From Elusimicrobiota bacterium (GTDB lineage: Bacteria > Elusimicrobiota > Elusimicrobia > O2-12-FULL-59-9), in contig JACQRQ010000054.1 of the NCBI GenBank assembly GCA_016206405.1, positions 1 to 17,528 on the forward strand: a stretch of 17,528 bases of DNA, read 5' to 3'. The notes under the pieces are model-generated. The model saw only the letters and a list, made by a program, of their open reading frames with translations, was not told the DNA's origin and did no database searches. The position numbers and the translations under genes are program-made. Shown piece after piece: positions 1 through 7,095 of this stretch. Within the stretch, counting starts at the first letter, position 1, and each line of letters begins with the position of its first letter.

Positions 1-68
1 ACCGACAACCTTCAAGCGCCCAATGCTACCAAATAGCGCCCAGTGTGTCAAAGCTGCCGGCCGCTCGT
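1..68. other. Window edge, no gene seen
   Basis: No start codon with a plausible Shine-Dalgarno sequence and no protein of recognisable type is seen here. It is the downstream flank of the reductase gene whose stop lies at 69-71. The only structure noticed is an 8-bp direct repeat, AGCGCCCA, at 15-22 and 35-42. No hairpin followed by a T run, as expected for an intrinsic terminator of the leftward operon, is visible. Confidence 0.4.
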
Positions 69-884
69 TTACCCATCTACGAAATCCAGAATGCCTTTGC
101 CCAGCCACGCTCCGCCGTCGCTCACCACGACTTCGCCGGTGATGTTTTTGCCCAAAGGCGAAACCAAGAACAAAACCAAATCGGCGACGTCGTCTTCCGT
201 TCCAAATCTCTTGAGCGGGATGCGCTGCAGCACTCGCTGGGCCATCGCATCGGTCGGCCACAAACGCTGGCGGGTCTGAGGCGTGTCCACCGGGCCAGGC
301 GCCACCGCGTTGACCCGGATGCCGTATTTGGCCCATTCCACGGCCAGACTCTGAGTCAAGGCCACCACGCCGGCCTTGGCGCTGGCCGAAGGCGCCAAGC
401 CGGGGGCGCCCGTCCAAGCGTAGGTGGCCACGATGTTGAGGATATTGCCCGAACCTTGGGCGATCATCTTTTTGCCGGCCGCCAGGCTGCAGTGAAAGGT
501 GCCGTTTAAAACGATGTCAATCACGGTTTTCCAGCGGAGCGCGCTGAGCCTCTCGCTGGGACGGATGAAATTGGCCGCCGCGTTGTTGATGAGAATATCG
601 ACCCGGCCGAACTTTTCCACGACCTTGTCGAGCATCTCGGCCGCTTGGCGCGCGTCGGCCACGTCGCAGGCGACCGCCATCGCCCGGCCGCCGCCCCGGC
701 TGATTTCGGCCGCCGCGGCTTCAAGGCGCTCCAAATTCCTGGCGGCCAGCGCCACGCGGGCGCCGTGCCGGGCGAGCGCGGAGGCGATCGCCCCCCCGAT
801 GCCGGTTCCCCCGCCCGTCACGATGGCGACTTGTTCCTGGAGCAGCGTCGAGTTGAAAAATCCGGACGCCGGCGTTGAAGCCAT
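69..884 (-). CDS. SDR oxidoreductase, 2,4-dienoyl-CoA reductase type
   Basis: This 271-residue short-chain dehydrogenase probably reduces 2,4-dienoyl-CoA with NAD(P)H during beta-oxidation of unsaturated fatty acids. Seen: the Rossmann motif TGGGTGIG at residues 23-30, NNAA at 100-103, and a catalytic set N127, Y155, S166, K170. The spacing Tyr-10-Ser-3-Lys matches mitochondrial DECR1 (Y199, S210, K214). It differs from the usual SDR YxxxK, where the position four before Lys is Tyr and here is Ser. The NNAAxNFIxPxERLS and DIVLNGT segments are also DECR-like. The ATG at 884 is preferred over a start at 992 because GGAGG lies 8 nt upstream and the protein begins just before the first beta strand. 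It follows the isomerase gene with a 5-nt gap, so the two are co-transcribed. A generic SDR of other specificity is the alternative. Confidence 0.9.
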   Translation of the reverse strand: MASTPASGFFNSTLLQEQVAIVTGGGTGIGGAIASALARHGARVALAARNLERLEAAAAEISRGGGRAMAVACDVADARQAAEMLDKVVEKFGRVDILINNAAANFIRPSERLSALRWKTVIDIVLNGTFHCSLAAGKKMIAQGSGNILNIVATYAWTGAPGLAPSASAKAGVVALTQSLAVEWAKYGIRVNAVAPGPVDTPQTRQRLWPTDAMAQRVLQRIPLKRFGTEDDVADLVLFLVSPLGKNITGEVVVSDGGAWLGKGILDFVDG

Positions 885-889
885 GGCGT

Positions 890-1669
890 TCACCTCCAAA
901 CGGGCCGCCTCTTTTCCAGGGCGGCCCGAAAGCCTTCCCGGCTGTCCCTGGAACCGAAGGCCGCGCCGAATTCCGCTTGACCCTGGCGCCAAAGAGGGCC
1001 GTCCACGGGCCCGAGACTTTCCCGGTAGCTCTTTTTGACCGCGGCAAAAGCGGACATGGACATCTTCGCCAATTTGCGGGTTTCCTCAAGGCTCCCCGCC
1101 AACAGCCCTTCTGTTGGAAACATCTTGTCGACCAAACCCTCCCGAACCGCCTCCGCAGCCTTCAATGTCTTTCCCAAGAAAATCATTTCCTTGACGGTGG
1201 ACTGGCGCGCTCCCAAATGCATCATGGTTTGCACCAGAATAGTCGTGGGACTGATGCCCAGCTTGATTTCGCTCAACGCGATGCGCCCGTTTTCCTCGGC
1301 GATGAAACGAAAGTCGCATGCCAAAGCGAGGATCCATCCCCCCAACAGAGCGTAGCCGCCGATGGCGCAGGTCACCGGCTTGGGCAGTTGGATGATTTGC
1401 CGGTAAAGCTCCAGCATTTCCATAAAAAGCCGCGAACGCTCACGCTCCGGCAGGCTGAAAAGTTCCTCCAGGTCCAAGCCGGATGAGAAATATTTCGGCA
1501 AATCCGAAGCGAGGATCACGCCCCGAACTCCGCGTTCCTGCCCGGCCCGCGCGAGACGGCCGGATAAATCCCTCAACACGGCCAGGGACAAGGCGTTGGA
1601 TGGAGGGCGATGCAGCTTAAGGATGCGGATGCCGCCGGCGTCTTCAGATAAAATTTGCATGGGCGACAT
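890..1669 (-). CDS. Enoyl-CoA hydratase/isomerase family, probable delta3-delta2-enoyl-CoA isomerase
   Basis: This 259-residue crotonase-fold protein has the CoA/oxyanion-hole segments FSSGLDL (residues 61-67) and IGGYALLGG (103-111). Hydratases have two catalytic Glu residues (rat E144 and E164). Here the first position is Ile (I113) while the second is kept in SEIKLGI (E134). A single Glu at this second position is the pattern of enoyl-CoA isomerases such as ECI1, so isomerisation of 3-enoyl to 2-enoyl-CoA is more likely than hydration. The partner gene downstream encodes a dienoyl-CoA reductase, the other auxiliary enzyme for unsaturated acyl chains. The ATG overlaps the upstream sixA stop codon as TAATG, implying translational coupling; M4 (1660) is a possible alternative start. 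The family is certain; the exact reaction is inferred. Confidence 0.88.
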   Translation of the reverse strand: MSPMQILSEDAGGIRILKLHRPPSNALSLAVLRDLSGRLARAGQERGVRGVILASDLPKYFSSGLDLEELFSLPERERSRLFMEMLELYRQIIQLPKPVTCAIGGYALLGGWILALACDFRFIAEENGRIALSEIKLGISPTTILVQTMMHLGARQSTVKEMIFLGKTLKAAEAVREGLVDKMFPTEGLLAGSLEETRKLAKMSMSAFAAVKKSYRESLGPVDGPLWRQGQAEFGAAFGSRDSREGFRAALEKRRPVWR

Positions 1670-2133
1670 TAGAAATTCCTGCTCCAGAGCAGGCTCGCGG
1701 CGCCGTCCCGCGCGGCCTCCAAGGCGATGACGCCGGCAGGCCTGAGTTCCAAAGGACCTTGACCCGACAGAAATTGCGCCAGACTGCCCATCTGCGGCAT
1801 ATGGCCGATGAGCAGGAGAGCGTCATTATCGTCCAAGCAAGGCTTGATTTTCTCCCACAGCGCCGACGGCGGCGCGATTCCCGCCAAATCGTTCCAGGTT
1901 TCCGTTCTTGCCTCAAGCCGAAGGACGCGATTAAGCTCTTCGGCCGTTTCTTGGGCGCGGCGCAAAGGGCTCACCCGGACCATCGCCGGGCTTTCACCGC
2001 CTGCCGCGAGAAATTGCGCCGCCCGTCCCGCCGCCTCGCGTCCCTGAACCGACAACGGGCGTTCCTCGTCCCGGCCAACGCCGGACTCCGCCGCGCTGGG
2101 CGAGTGGCCATGCCGCATGAGGTAGAGTCTCAT
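1669..2133 (-). CDS. sixA: SixA-like phosphohistidine phosphatase
   Basis: This is a 154-residue histidine phosphatase of the SixA branch, close to the usual length of about 155. Visible catalytic features are the RHG triad at residues 7-9 (nucleophile H8), the SPLRRAQ segment (55-61) and the second His in the IGHMP motif (H111). SixA enzymes remove phosphate from phosphohistidine, for example on sensor kinases or phosphotransfer proteins; no partner is identifiable here. The family normally begins M[KR]LYLxRHG, which supports the ATG at 2133. An in-frame ATG at 2181 has a better ribosome site (AAGGA, 6 nt away) and would add 16 residues, so the start is not settled. It is first in a leftward operon with the two acyl-CoA enzymes and diverges from the SpoIID gene. 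Confidence 0.85.
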   Translation of the reverse strand: MRLYLMRHGHSPSAAESGVGRDEERPLSVQGREAAGRAAQFLAAGGESPAMVRVSPLRRAQETAEELNRVLRLEARTETWNDLAGIAPPSALWEKIKPCLDDNDALLLIGHMPQMGSLAQFLSGQGPLELRPAGVIALEAARDGAASLLWSRNF

Positions 2134-2141
2134 AAAGGCGA

Positions 2142-2175
2142 GAGCATTGTACCCTAATTTATTATCCTTGAACAA
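2142..2175 (-). promoter_or_regulatory. Possible sixA promoter
   Basis: Read on the minus strand, TTGTTC (2175-2170) is followed after 18 nt by TACAAT (2151-2146), one mismatch from the -10 consensus. Initiation about 7 nt downstream would leave only a 5-6 nt leader before the ATG at 2133, and no Shine-Dalgarno sequence precedes that ATG. The -35 is poor (3 of 6). Confidence 0.35.
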
Positions 2176-2192
2176 TATCATAGGATATCCTT
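2163..2192. repeat. TATCCTT direct repeat and AGGATATCCT palindrome
   Basis: TATCCTT occurs at 2163-2169 and again at 2186-2192, 23 bp apart. The second copy is part of the perfect 10-bp palindrome AGGATATCCT (2182-2191). The site sits between two divergent genes and supplies the AGGA ribosome site of the rightward SpoIID gene. It could be an operator, but chance in a short AT-rich gap is possible. Confidence 0.35.
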
Positions 2193-4256
2193 ATGCGCGC
2201 TCAGATCCTGGCCGCCGTCTTGACGCTTGTCCCGGCCCGCGCCGGCGCCGCACCCCATGCCGTGATGGATGAGGCCCGCGAGCTCTATTCCCGCGGATAT
2301 ATCTCCCGCGCCGCGGAGCTCTACGAAAAGGCGGCGGAGAATTTTCCCGAAAGCGCCGAACCCAGCCTCAACGCCGCCGTGCTCTATCGCCAACTCGGGG
2401 AATTCAAGCCCGCGGAGCGGATGCTCCAAGCGGCGCTCAAAATCGAGCCCGAATCCGCCGAGGTTCGGGCCGAATTAGGCTGGGCCTATTATCAGCAGGG
2501 ACTCTGGCCCCAGGCGCGCGCGGAATTTGAAACCCTGCTTAAAGAGACCCCCGACTATCCCCCGGCGCTTTTGGGCGCAGCGGCCGCTTCCATGCGCTTA
2601 AGCCGGTCGCAGGAGTCCCTCTCGCATTTTAAGCGGCTTCAGGAAGTTTATCCCCGATTTTCGGCGATAGACCGTTTGCTGGGCGAGGCCCATTTCACCG
2701 CCCGGAATTATCGTCTGGCTGCCCGCGACTTCATCAATGCCCTCGGCGCCGACTTCACCGCGGTGGAAACCCGGCTGCCCTTGGCCACGGCTTATGAGGA
2801 ACTCGGCCTTTACGATTTGGCCTGGGAGCAGTTGACCCGCTTCCTGCGCGCCGGTCCCTGGAATTCCAAAGCCCGCAGCGCCGCCGCCGCATTGGCGAAA
2901 AAATTGGCTATGCGGCCGCGGCGTCTCATCGCGCCGCCGGAGCCCCCGGCCTCGGGCCCGTTCGAGGCCGTCGCGCCCGGAAACCGCGTGCCCTCGGTTC
3001 GCATCGGCCTGATGACCGGCGCCTGGGGACATCCGCGGCGCCACACGGCCGTCGCCCTCAGTTCCAGCGGGGCGTTCAACGTCATAGGATCCAAGACGGG
3101 AAAAGTGTACGCCCGCGTGCCCGGCGGCGAAAAATGGACCGCCCGCAGGAAAGGCGCGGCGACTTTTGAAATCGCCGGTCCCAAAGGCCTTCGGTTCGGC
3201 CCGTTCCGGTTCGCCCTCAGGCTGGCGCCGGAGGAGCCCGCGCTATCGGCGTTCCTGCTGGAAATTTTCGACCACGCCGGCGACTCCGCGAGCGCCGTCT
3301 CCCGGGGCGAGTATCGGGGAATCATCGAGATCAAACCCGCATCCGGAGACGGCCTTGAAATCGCCAACGTCGTCGACGTCGAACAATACCTGCTCGGCGT
3401 CGTGCCCGCCGAAATGCCGCACACCTGGCCCCCGGAGGCCCTCAAGGCGCAGGCGGTCATCGCGCGCAGCGAAGCCCTCTATTTGAGGCAATACGCCCGC
3501 ATGCACCGGGGATTGGGGTACCATTTGTGCGACGGGCCGCATTGCCAGGTCTACCGGGGCGTCCGCGCCGAGACCCCCGAGACTTTTTTCGCGGTCGAAC
3601 AAACTCGCGGCGAAGTTCTTCGCTACGCAAACCGTTCCATCCACACGCTGTACCACGCCAACTGCGGCGGCTACACGCAGGATTCCGGCGGCTTGTCAGG
3701 CTGGAGCCGGGCCCCTTATCTGAAAGGCAGGCTTGACGGCGACGCCGCCGTTTCCTCGCCTCCGGATTCGCCGTGGCGGCTGCATCAGTGGCTCCAATCC
3801 AGACCGCAGACGCACTGCAACCAAGCGGAGTTCGGGAGCCCCGCGGCCTTCCGCTGGCTTCGCATCGTCCCGTTTCAAGCGCTGCAGGAAAAACTCGACA
3901 AGCAGCTTCGCATCGGCCGTCTGCGGGCCATCCTGCCCCTGGCGCGAAGCCCATCCGGCCATGTCAACGAAATTTTGATTAGAGGCAGCCGGCGGAGCGA
4001 GATCATTCGCAAAGAGCAGCAAATCCGCGGCTTGATCGGTTTGGGTTCGATCCGCAGCACGCTGTTTGAAATCGAGGCGCACCGGAACCCGGGCGGACAG
4101 ATATCGGAATTCTGGATTTACGGCGGAGGCTGGGGGCACGGGGTGGGCTTATGCCAAACAGGCGCCGCTGGAATGGCCAAAGCGGGAGGCCGAAATTATC
4201 TGGAAATTCTCAACTTCTACTACCACGGCGCCGAAATTCAGAAATGGGATTATTGA
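2193..4256 (+). CDS. Exported TPR-SpoIID/LytB domain protein, probable peptidoglycan lytic transglycosylase
   Basis: This 687-residue protein has three parts. An N-terminal signal peptide ends near residue 20 (AGAA). TPRs follow between about 24 and 220. A SpoIID/LytB domain begins near residue 267 and runs to the C-terminus. Within it the putative catalytic Glu is E407 in VVPAEMP, followed by LKAQAVIARSEAL, HANCGGYT (488-495) and a degenerate form of the family's GHGVGxSQYGA motif, here GHGVGLCQTGA (648-658). C446, H450 and C451 form a Cys/His cluster where clostridial SpoIID binds zinc. SpoIID enzymes cut denuded glycan strands; in non-sporeformers the role is usually wall remodelling. AGGA lies 7 nt before the ATG. 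The 3' end overlaps the convergent RDD gene by 7 bp. The insertion between 500 and 640 is long for the family. Confidence 0.9.
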   Translation: MRAQILAAVLTLVPARAGAAPHAVMDEARELYSRGYISRAAELYEKAAENFPESAEPSLNAAVLYRQLGEFKPAERMLQAALKIEPESAEVRAELGWAYYQQGLWPQARAEFETLLKETPDYPPALLGAAAASMRLSRSQESLSHFKRLQEVYPRFSAIDRLLGEAHFTARNYRLAARDFINALGADFTAVETRLPLATAYEELGLYDLAWEQLTRFLRAGPWNSKARSAAAALAKKLAMRPRRLIAPPEPPASGPFEAVAPGNRVPSVRIGLMTGAWGHPRRHTAVALSSSGAFNVIGSKTGKVYARVPGGEKWTARRKGAATFEIAGPKGLRFGPFRFALRLAPEEPALSAFLLEIFDHAGDSASAVSRGEYRGIIEIKPASGDGLEIANVVDVEQYLLGVVPAEMPHTWPPEALKAQAVIARSEALYLRQYARMHRGLGYHLCDGPHCQVYRGVRAETPETFFAVEQTRGEVLRYANRSIHTLYHANCGGYTQDSGGLSGWSRAPYLKGRLDGDAAVSSPPDSPWRLHQWLQSRPQTHCNQAEFGSPAAFRWLRIVPFQALQEKLDKQLRIGRLRAILPLARSPSGHVNEILIRGSRRSEIIRKEQQIRGLIGLGSIRSTLFEIEAHRNPGGQISEFWIYGGGWGHGVGLCQTGAAGMAKAGGRNYLEILNFYYHGAEIQKWDY

Positions 4257-5170
4257 GCCCCTTGCGAAACGGCGGTTGTGGGGGTGATGACTTTCTCAAA
4301 AGGAGTTCGTCCGGCGCCTTTGGCCGCCAGGCCGATCCGCAAAGCCGCCGGCGGCGCCTCCGGGACGGCGCCGGGCACGGGCTCTAGCCGGACGGCGCTG
4401 AAATCGACGGCGGCCTCCAACCAGGCGCGATTTTGGCCAAATTCCGGCCGGCTTTCCAGCAGTTCCGGCATATTGAGAGCGAAGGCCCCGCGCTCACCAT
4501 AAAATAATTCTTCCATCCGCCCGATTTCCTCCAGCGCGAGCCGGGCCGCCGCGGTCTGGGCCGCCGACTCGATGCGCGGCGTCATCCACGCCAGGGCGAC
4601 GGGCGAGACGACGCACAAAGCCATCAAAGGATACCCCAGAATGCTCAGCAGCAGCATCGCGCCCTTGCTTTTTTCCCGGGTCCGTATCACGCGGGTTCCC
4701 GCCAGATAATCGTGCCACGCGCGCCGGCCGGCGTTGAGAAAGCACCACAGGTAGCCGAGGCTCAAAAAAGTTCCGGACAAAGCGTAGCCGGCGGCCCTCA
4801 AAAAACTGCGGGGATAATTGAGCACGCCGCCTCGCGCCGGAACCACGCGGATTCCCAGAATTCTCTTGCCGGGGGTTCCTCCCCGCGCATTGCCCACGCC
4901 GTGATACAAAAGCCACAGGCCCGCCGAAAAGGCGATAAAAGCGTAGCCAAGAAGGAGAGCATCGCCGGAGGAAAGGCTGGTCTTAATAAGGAAGGAAAGA
5001 CAGATGAGGCTTAAAGCGGAAACTCCCGCCCAGATAAAAAAATCCAAGGCGAAGGCCCAAAAACGCTCCGCCACCGAGGCCAGAGACTCCGGCCCGCGCT
5101 CCAAAACCTCGGGATATTGAGATTGCGAGGGGCTGTCCACGGAAAAACGCGGGCAAACGCCCCGCCTCAA
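4250..5170 (-). CDS. RDD-family membrane protein with pilin-like C-terminal domain
   Basis: This protein is about 306 residues long. The RDD domain covers roughly 32-165: RFWAFALDFF (R36, D43), the TPGKRILGIRVV segment (99-110) and HDYLAGTRVI (153-162). Hydrophobic helices lie near 38-62, 71-92, 123-145 and 172-196. After the last helix, residues 200-240 resemble the stem of a type IV pilin or pseudopilin: an Ala-rich helix, then MEELFYGERGAFA and a short acidic stretch. Such a fusion could put a pilin-like sensor or assembly domain outside the membrane. The function is unknown; RDD proteins have been linked to ion exchange and to membrane quality control. The start is uncertain: TTG at 5170 gives the longest frame, GTG at 5140 is an alternative, and neither has a well-spaced ribosome site. 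It lies 40 nt downstream of the 60-residue gene and is probably co-transcribed with it. Confidence 0.85.
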   Translation of the reverse strand: MRRGVCPRFSVDSPSQSQYPEVLERGPESLASVAERFWAFALDFFIWAGVSALSLICLSFLIKTSLSSGDALLLGYAFIAFSAGLWLLYHGVGNARGGTPGKRILGIRVVPARGGVLNYPRSFLRAAGYALSGTFLSLGYLWCFLNAGRRAWHDYLAGTRVIRTREKSKGAMLLLSILGYPLMALCVVSPVALAWMTPRIESAAQTAAARLALEEIGRMEELFYGERGAFALNMPELLESRPEFGQNRAWLEAAVDFSAVRLEPVPGAVPEAPPAALRIGLAAKGAGRTPFEKVITPTTAVSQGAQ

Positions 5171-5210
5171 CGGGCGGAGGCCCGTCTCCGAATGAATGCT
5201 GCGACCGCGC

Positions 5211-5393
5211 TCACTCGCCGCCGCCCTCCGGCGGCTTGCCGTGCTTCTCCACGAATTTCTTGATATCCTCGATATGCTCCAGGATCAAGCGCGCTTTGCG
5301 CAGGCCGAATTGAAATGGAAACCGGTCATCGGGCCCATACGAGAGCACGATCACCGGATTGCCTTTGAACTCCGTTTCGCGAACTTCGCCCAT
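5211..5393 (-). CDS. Small conserved-looking protein, 60 residues (possibly PC4-like)
   Basis: The ATG at 5393 follows AAGGAG with 6-nt spacing, one of the best ribosome sites in the window, so the gene is probably real despite its size. The protein has a short beta-rich N-terminal part (FKGNPVIVL, residues 9-17), an FPFQFGLRKARLI segment (25-37) and a C-terminal amphipathic helix (EHIEDIKKFVEKH). It has no signal peptide or membrane helix. The strand-then-helix layout, with a basic FGLxKA turn, reminds me of small PC4/YdbC-type nucleic-acid-binding proteins, but I cannot confirm it. It is divergent from the ECF sigma gene and heads the short unit with the RDD gene. Confidence 0.75.
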   Translation of the reverse strand: MGEVRETEFKGNPVIVLSYGPDDRFPFQFGLRKARLILEHIEDIKKFVEKHGKPPEGGGE

Positions 5394-5453
5394 AATCGCT
5401 CCTTTTGCCGCAACGTTGGCGCGCCCTGGGAGCCTGGTTTCGGTTCCGGGGCG

Positions 5454-5481
5454 AATATAAATCCAGTTTACATTTTGTGAC
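5454..5481 (-). promoter_or_regulatory. Possible promoter of the small gene at 5393
   Basis: On the minus strand GTCACA (5481-5476; 4 of 6 matches) is separated by 16 nt from TATATT (5459-5454; 5 of 6). It would give a leader of about 50 nt before the well-marked ATG at 5393. Confidence 0.35.
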
Positions 5482-5483
5482 CC

Positions 5484-5513
5484 ATGAAATCAACAAGCGA
5501 AATCCGATATAAT
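5484..5513 (+). promoter_or_regulatory. Possible promoter of the ECF sigma operon
   Basis: TATAAT at 5508-5513 is a perfect housekeeping -10 box. The best -35 at a suitable distance is weak: ATGAAA at 5484-5489, 18-nt spacer. The leader would be about 73 nt. No ECF-type GGAAC element sits at a position suitable for autoregulation of the full-length gene. Confidence 0.45.
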
Positions 5514-5592
5514 AGCCGGCAGGCGTCAAAAAACTGCGCCGCATCGGGCAAATCGGCGACAGGGATCCGGCTGGAACATTCAGGAGTCCGCG

Positions 5593-6132
5593 GTGTCTAA
5601 ATTAACGGAAGAGGCCTTGGTGGCGAAATACGCCGGGATGGCTTACAACCTGGCGTTGAGACTCTCTGGAAACGTGCAGGACGCTCAAGACATCGCCCAG
5701 GAGTCGCTTCTGAAAGCCCTGCGGAGTCTCGGAGATTTCCGGGAAGAGGCCTCGACGGGCACTTGGATTTACCGGATCACATTCAATACCTGGAAAAATT
5801 GGGTGCGCTCCGAAAAGCGCCGGCGCTCCTGGCACGAGGCCTTGTGGAACTGGCTGCAGAGACCCAAAAGCCCCGCGGCCGGGGAAGGCGAGCCGGCGGA
5901 GCCCGCGCAAAAAAGCGGCCTTGAAATGAGCGAGGAAAAAGAGGCGGTGGACCGGGCCATGGAGGCCCTGGCGCCCGAAGACCGCGCGATTCTGGTCCTG
6001 CGGGAACTCGACGGCCGGTCTTACCGGGAAATCGCCGACAGCTTGCACCTGGAGGTAGGCACGGTCAAATCGCGCTTGTTTAGAGCCAGAGAATCCCTGG
6101 CCGGCCGGCTGAGCGCCTATTTTAAGACATGA
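5593..6132 (+). CDS. ECF-type RNA polymerase sigma factor
   Basis: This 179-residue sigma-70-family factor of extracytoplasmic-function type recruits RNA polymerase to a stress or envelope regulon. Region 2 spans about residues 12-78 with the family motif DAQDIAQES (30-38) and the core/-10-contacting helices FREEASTGTWIYRIT. A Pro/Glu-rich linker (about 90-112) separates it from region 4 (116-172), whose helix-turn-helix is SYREIADSLHLEVGTVKSR (143-161). The GTG start is supported by CAGGAG with 6-nt spacing. Its stop overlaps the next ATG as ATGA, the usual coupling with a cognate anti-sigma factor, so this pair should work together. Confidence 0.95.
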   Translation: MSKLTEEALVAKYAGMAYNLALRLSGNVQDAQDIAQESLLKALRSLGDFREEASTGTWIYRITFNTWKNWVRSEKRRRSWHEALWNWLQRPKSPAAGEGEPAEPAQKSGLEMSEEKEAVDRAMEALAPEDRAILVLRELDGRSYREIADSLHLEVGTVKSRLFRARESLAGRLSAYFKT

Positions 6133-7073
6133 ATCACGAACTCGCCCCTGAAACGTTGTCCGCCTATCTCGACGGAGAGCTGGAACCGGCGCTGCGCGCA
6201 GGCGTGGAAGCCCACATTCCCGATTGCGTGCAATGCCGGAATCAGCTCCGCCTTTTTCAGGACCTTTCCCGGTTTATCCGAGAACACGCGCCTCGCGAAA
6301 TGCCCGAGAGCCTGCAAGCAGCCCTGCTCGGACGGGAGCAACCGGCCGAAGCTTGGAGCTGGTTTCATCCCGCTTGGCGCCCGGTGGCCGTCTTGGCGGC
6401 CGCATGCCTGGGATTTCTCCTGGCGGAAAAGACGCTGTTTTTTCCAAAGGCGGCGCCCCGGCTTGCCGGAAAAATTTCACCCCTCCCCTCTATCCCTAAT
6501 CCCGCCGAAGAAGACGAGCAATCGCCTGAAAGCCGCCTGCTGGTCAGGAAATCCGAAGATTTCCTGCAGGTGGCCGGGCGCGAGGATGAAAGAAAGCCGG
6601 ACGAGCCTTGGAACCCGAAGCCCGCCGACACCCGGGAGCTGCAGGAGGCCGTGCAAAAGCAATATCGCGAGATGCTGGCCATGAAAAGAGGCGCGCGGGA
6701 AGAAAGCGCCGTCCCATCCTCGGAGCGCTTCGCGCCGAGGCTTCCGGCCGCCGGAAGCGCCGCTTCCAAACAAAACAACGCCGCCGTCCTGGAGCTCAAA
6801 GTCATCCGGGACGCCGCCGCCTGGCAAAGCTTGTGGCGGCCGTTGAATCAGGCGCCGCCTCCCGTGGATTTCGAGCGCAATATGGTCGCCGTGCTTGAGC
6901 CCCTCGACCCCGCCCTTCGAGGCAGGTTTCAAATCGCCGGTTTTAACCGGCGCAGCGACCGCATCGACCTGATGGTCCGCGCCGTGGACGTGGCCCCGCT
7001 AAAATCCCGGCTTCCAATTTACAGGATTGTTCCCAAATCGGGCTTGCCGGTGAAAGCCGTCCAGCTCAAATAA
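6129..7073 (+). CDS. Transmembrane zinc-finger anti-sigma factor with PrcB-like outer domain
   Basis: This is a 314-residue protein. The cytoplasmic N-terminus carries the zf-HC2/ZAS motif HxxxCxxC (H29, C33, C36), which binds ECF sigma factors. One membrane helix lies at about 84-105. A charged, Pro-rich stalk (106-215) leads to a C-terminal domain (about 218-314) with VIRDAAAWQSLW, PPPVDFERNMVAVL and a final beta-rich part. These resemble the C-terminal domain of PrcB, a lipoprotein of a protease complex. The outer domain may sense an envelope signal or bind a protease, releasing the sigma factor by proteolysis; this is inference. Translation is coupled to the sigma gene by ATGA, and a cupin gene follows after 22 nt. 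Confidence 0.88.
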   Translation: MNHELAPETLSAYLDGELEPALRAGVEAHIPDCVQCRNQLRLFQDLSRFIREHAPREMPESLQAALLGREQPAEAWSWFHPAWRPVAVLAAACLGFLLAEKTLFFPKAAPRLAGKISPLPSIPNPAEEDEQSPESRLLVRKSEDFLQVAGREDERKPDEPWNPKPADTRELQEAVQKQYREMLAMKRGAREESAVPSSERFAPRLPAAGSAASKQNNAAVLELKVIRDAAAWQSLWRPLNQAPPPVDFERNMVAVLEPLDPALRGRFQIAGFNRRSDRIDLMVRAVDVAPLKSRLPIYRIVPKSGLPVKAVQLK

Positions 7074-7095
7074 ACCCGCCGCAAGGAGGAAGCTC

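Noticed and set aside
15..42. AGCGCCCA direct repeat as a possible CRISPR-like or attachment site
   Set aside because: There are only two 8-bp copies, with no further units and no mobile gene in view.
884..992. Upstream extension of the dienoyl-CoA reductase to 992
   Set aside because: It would overlap the isomerase gene, and the added residues show no domain. GGAGG sits 8 nt before the ATG at 884.
5171..5205. GC-rich hairpin (CGGGC-CTCC-GCCCG) after the small 60-residue gene as a terminator
   Set aside because: The stem is 5 bp and no T run follows on the transcribed strand. The RDD gene starts directly after it.
5572..5595. GGAAC-like ECF -35 element before the sigma gene
   Set aside because: Its -10 would fall at or inside the start codon, so it could not produce the full-length sigma mRNA.
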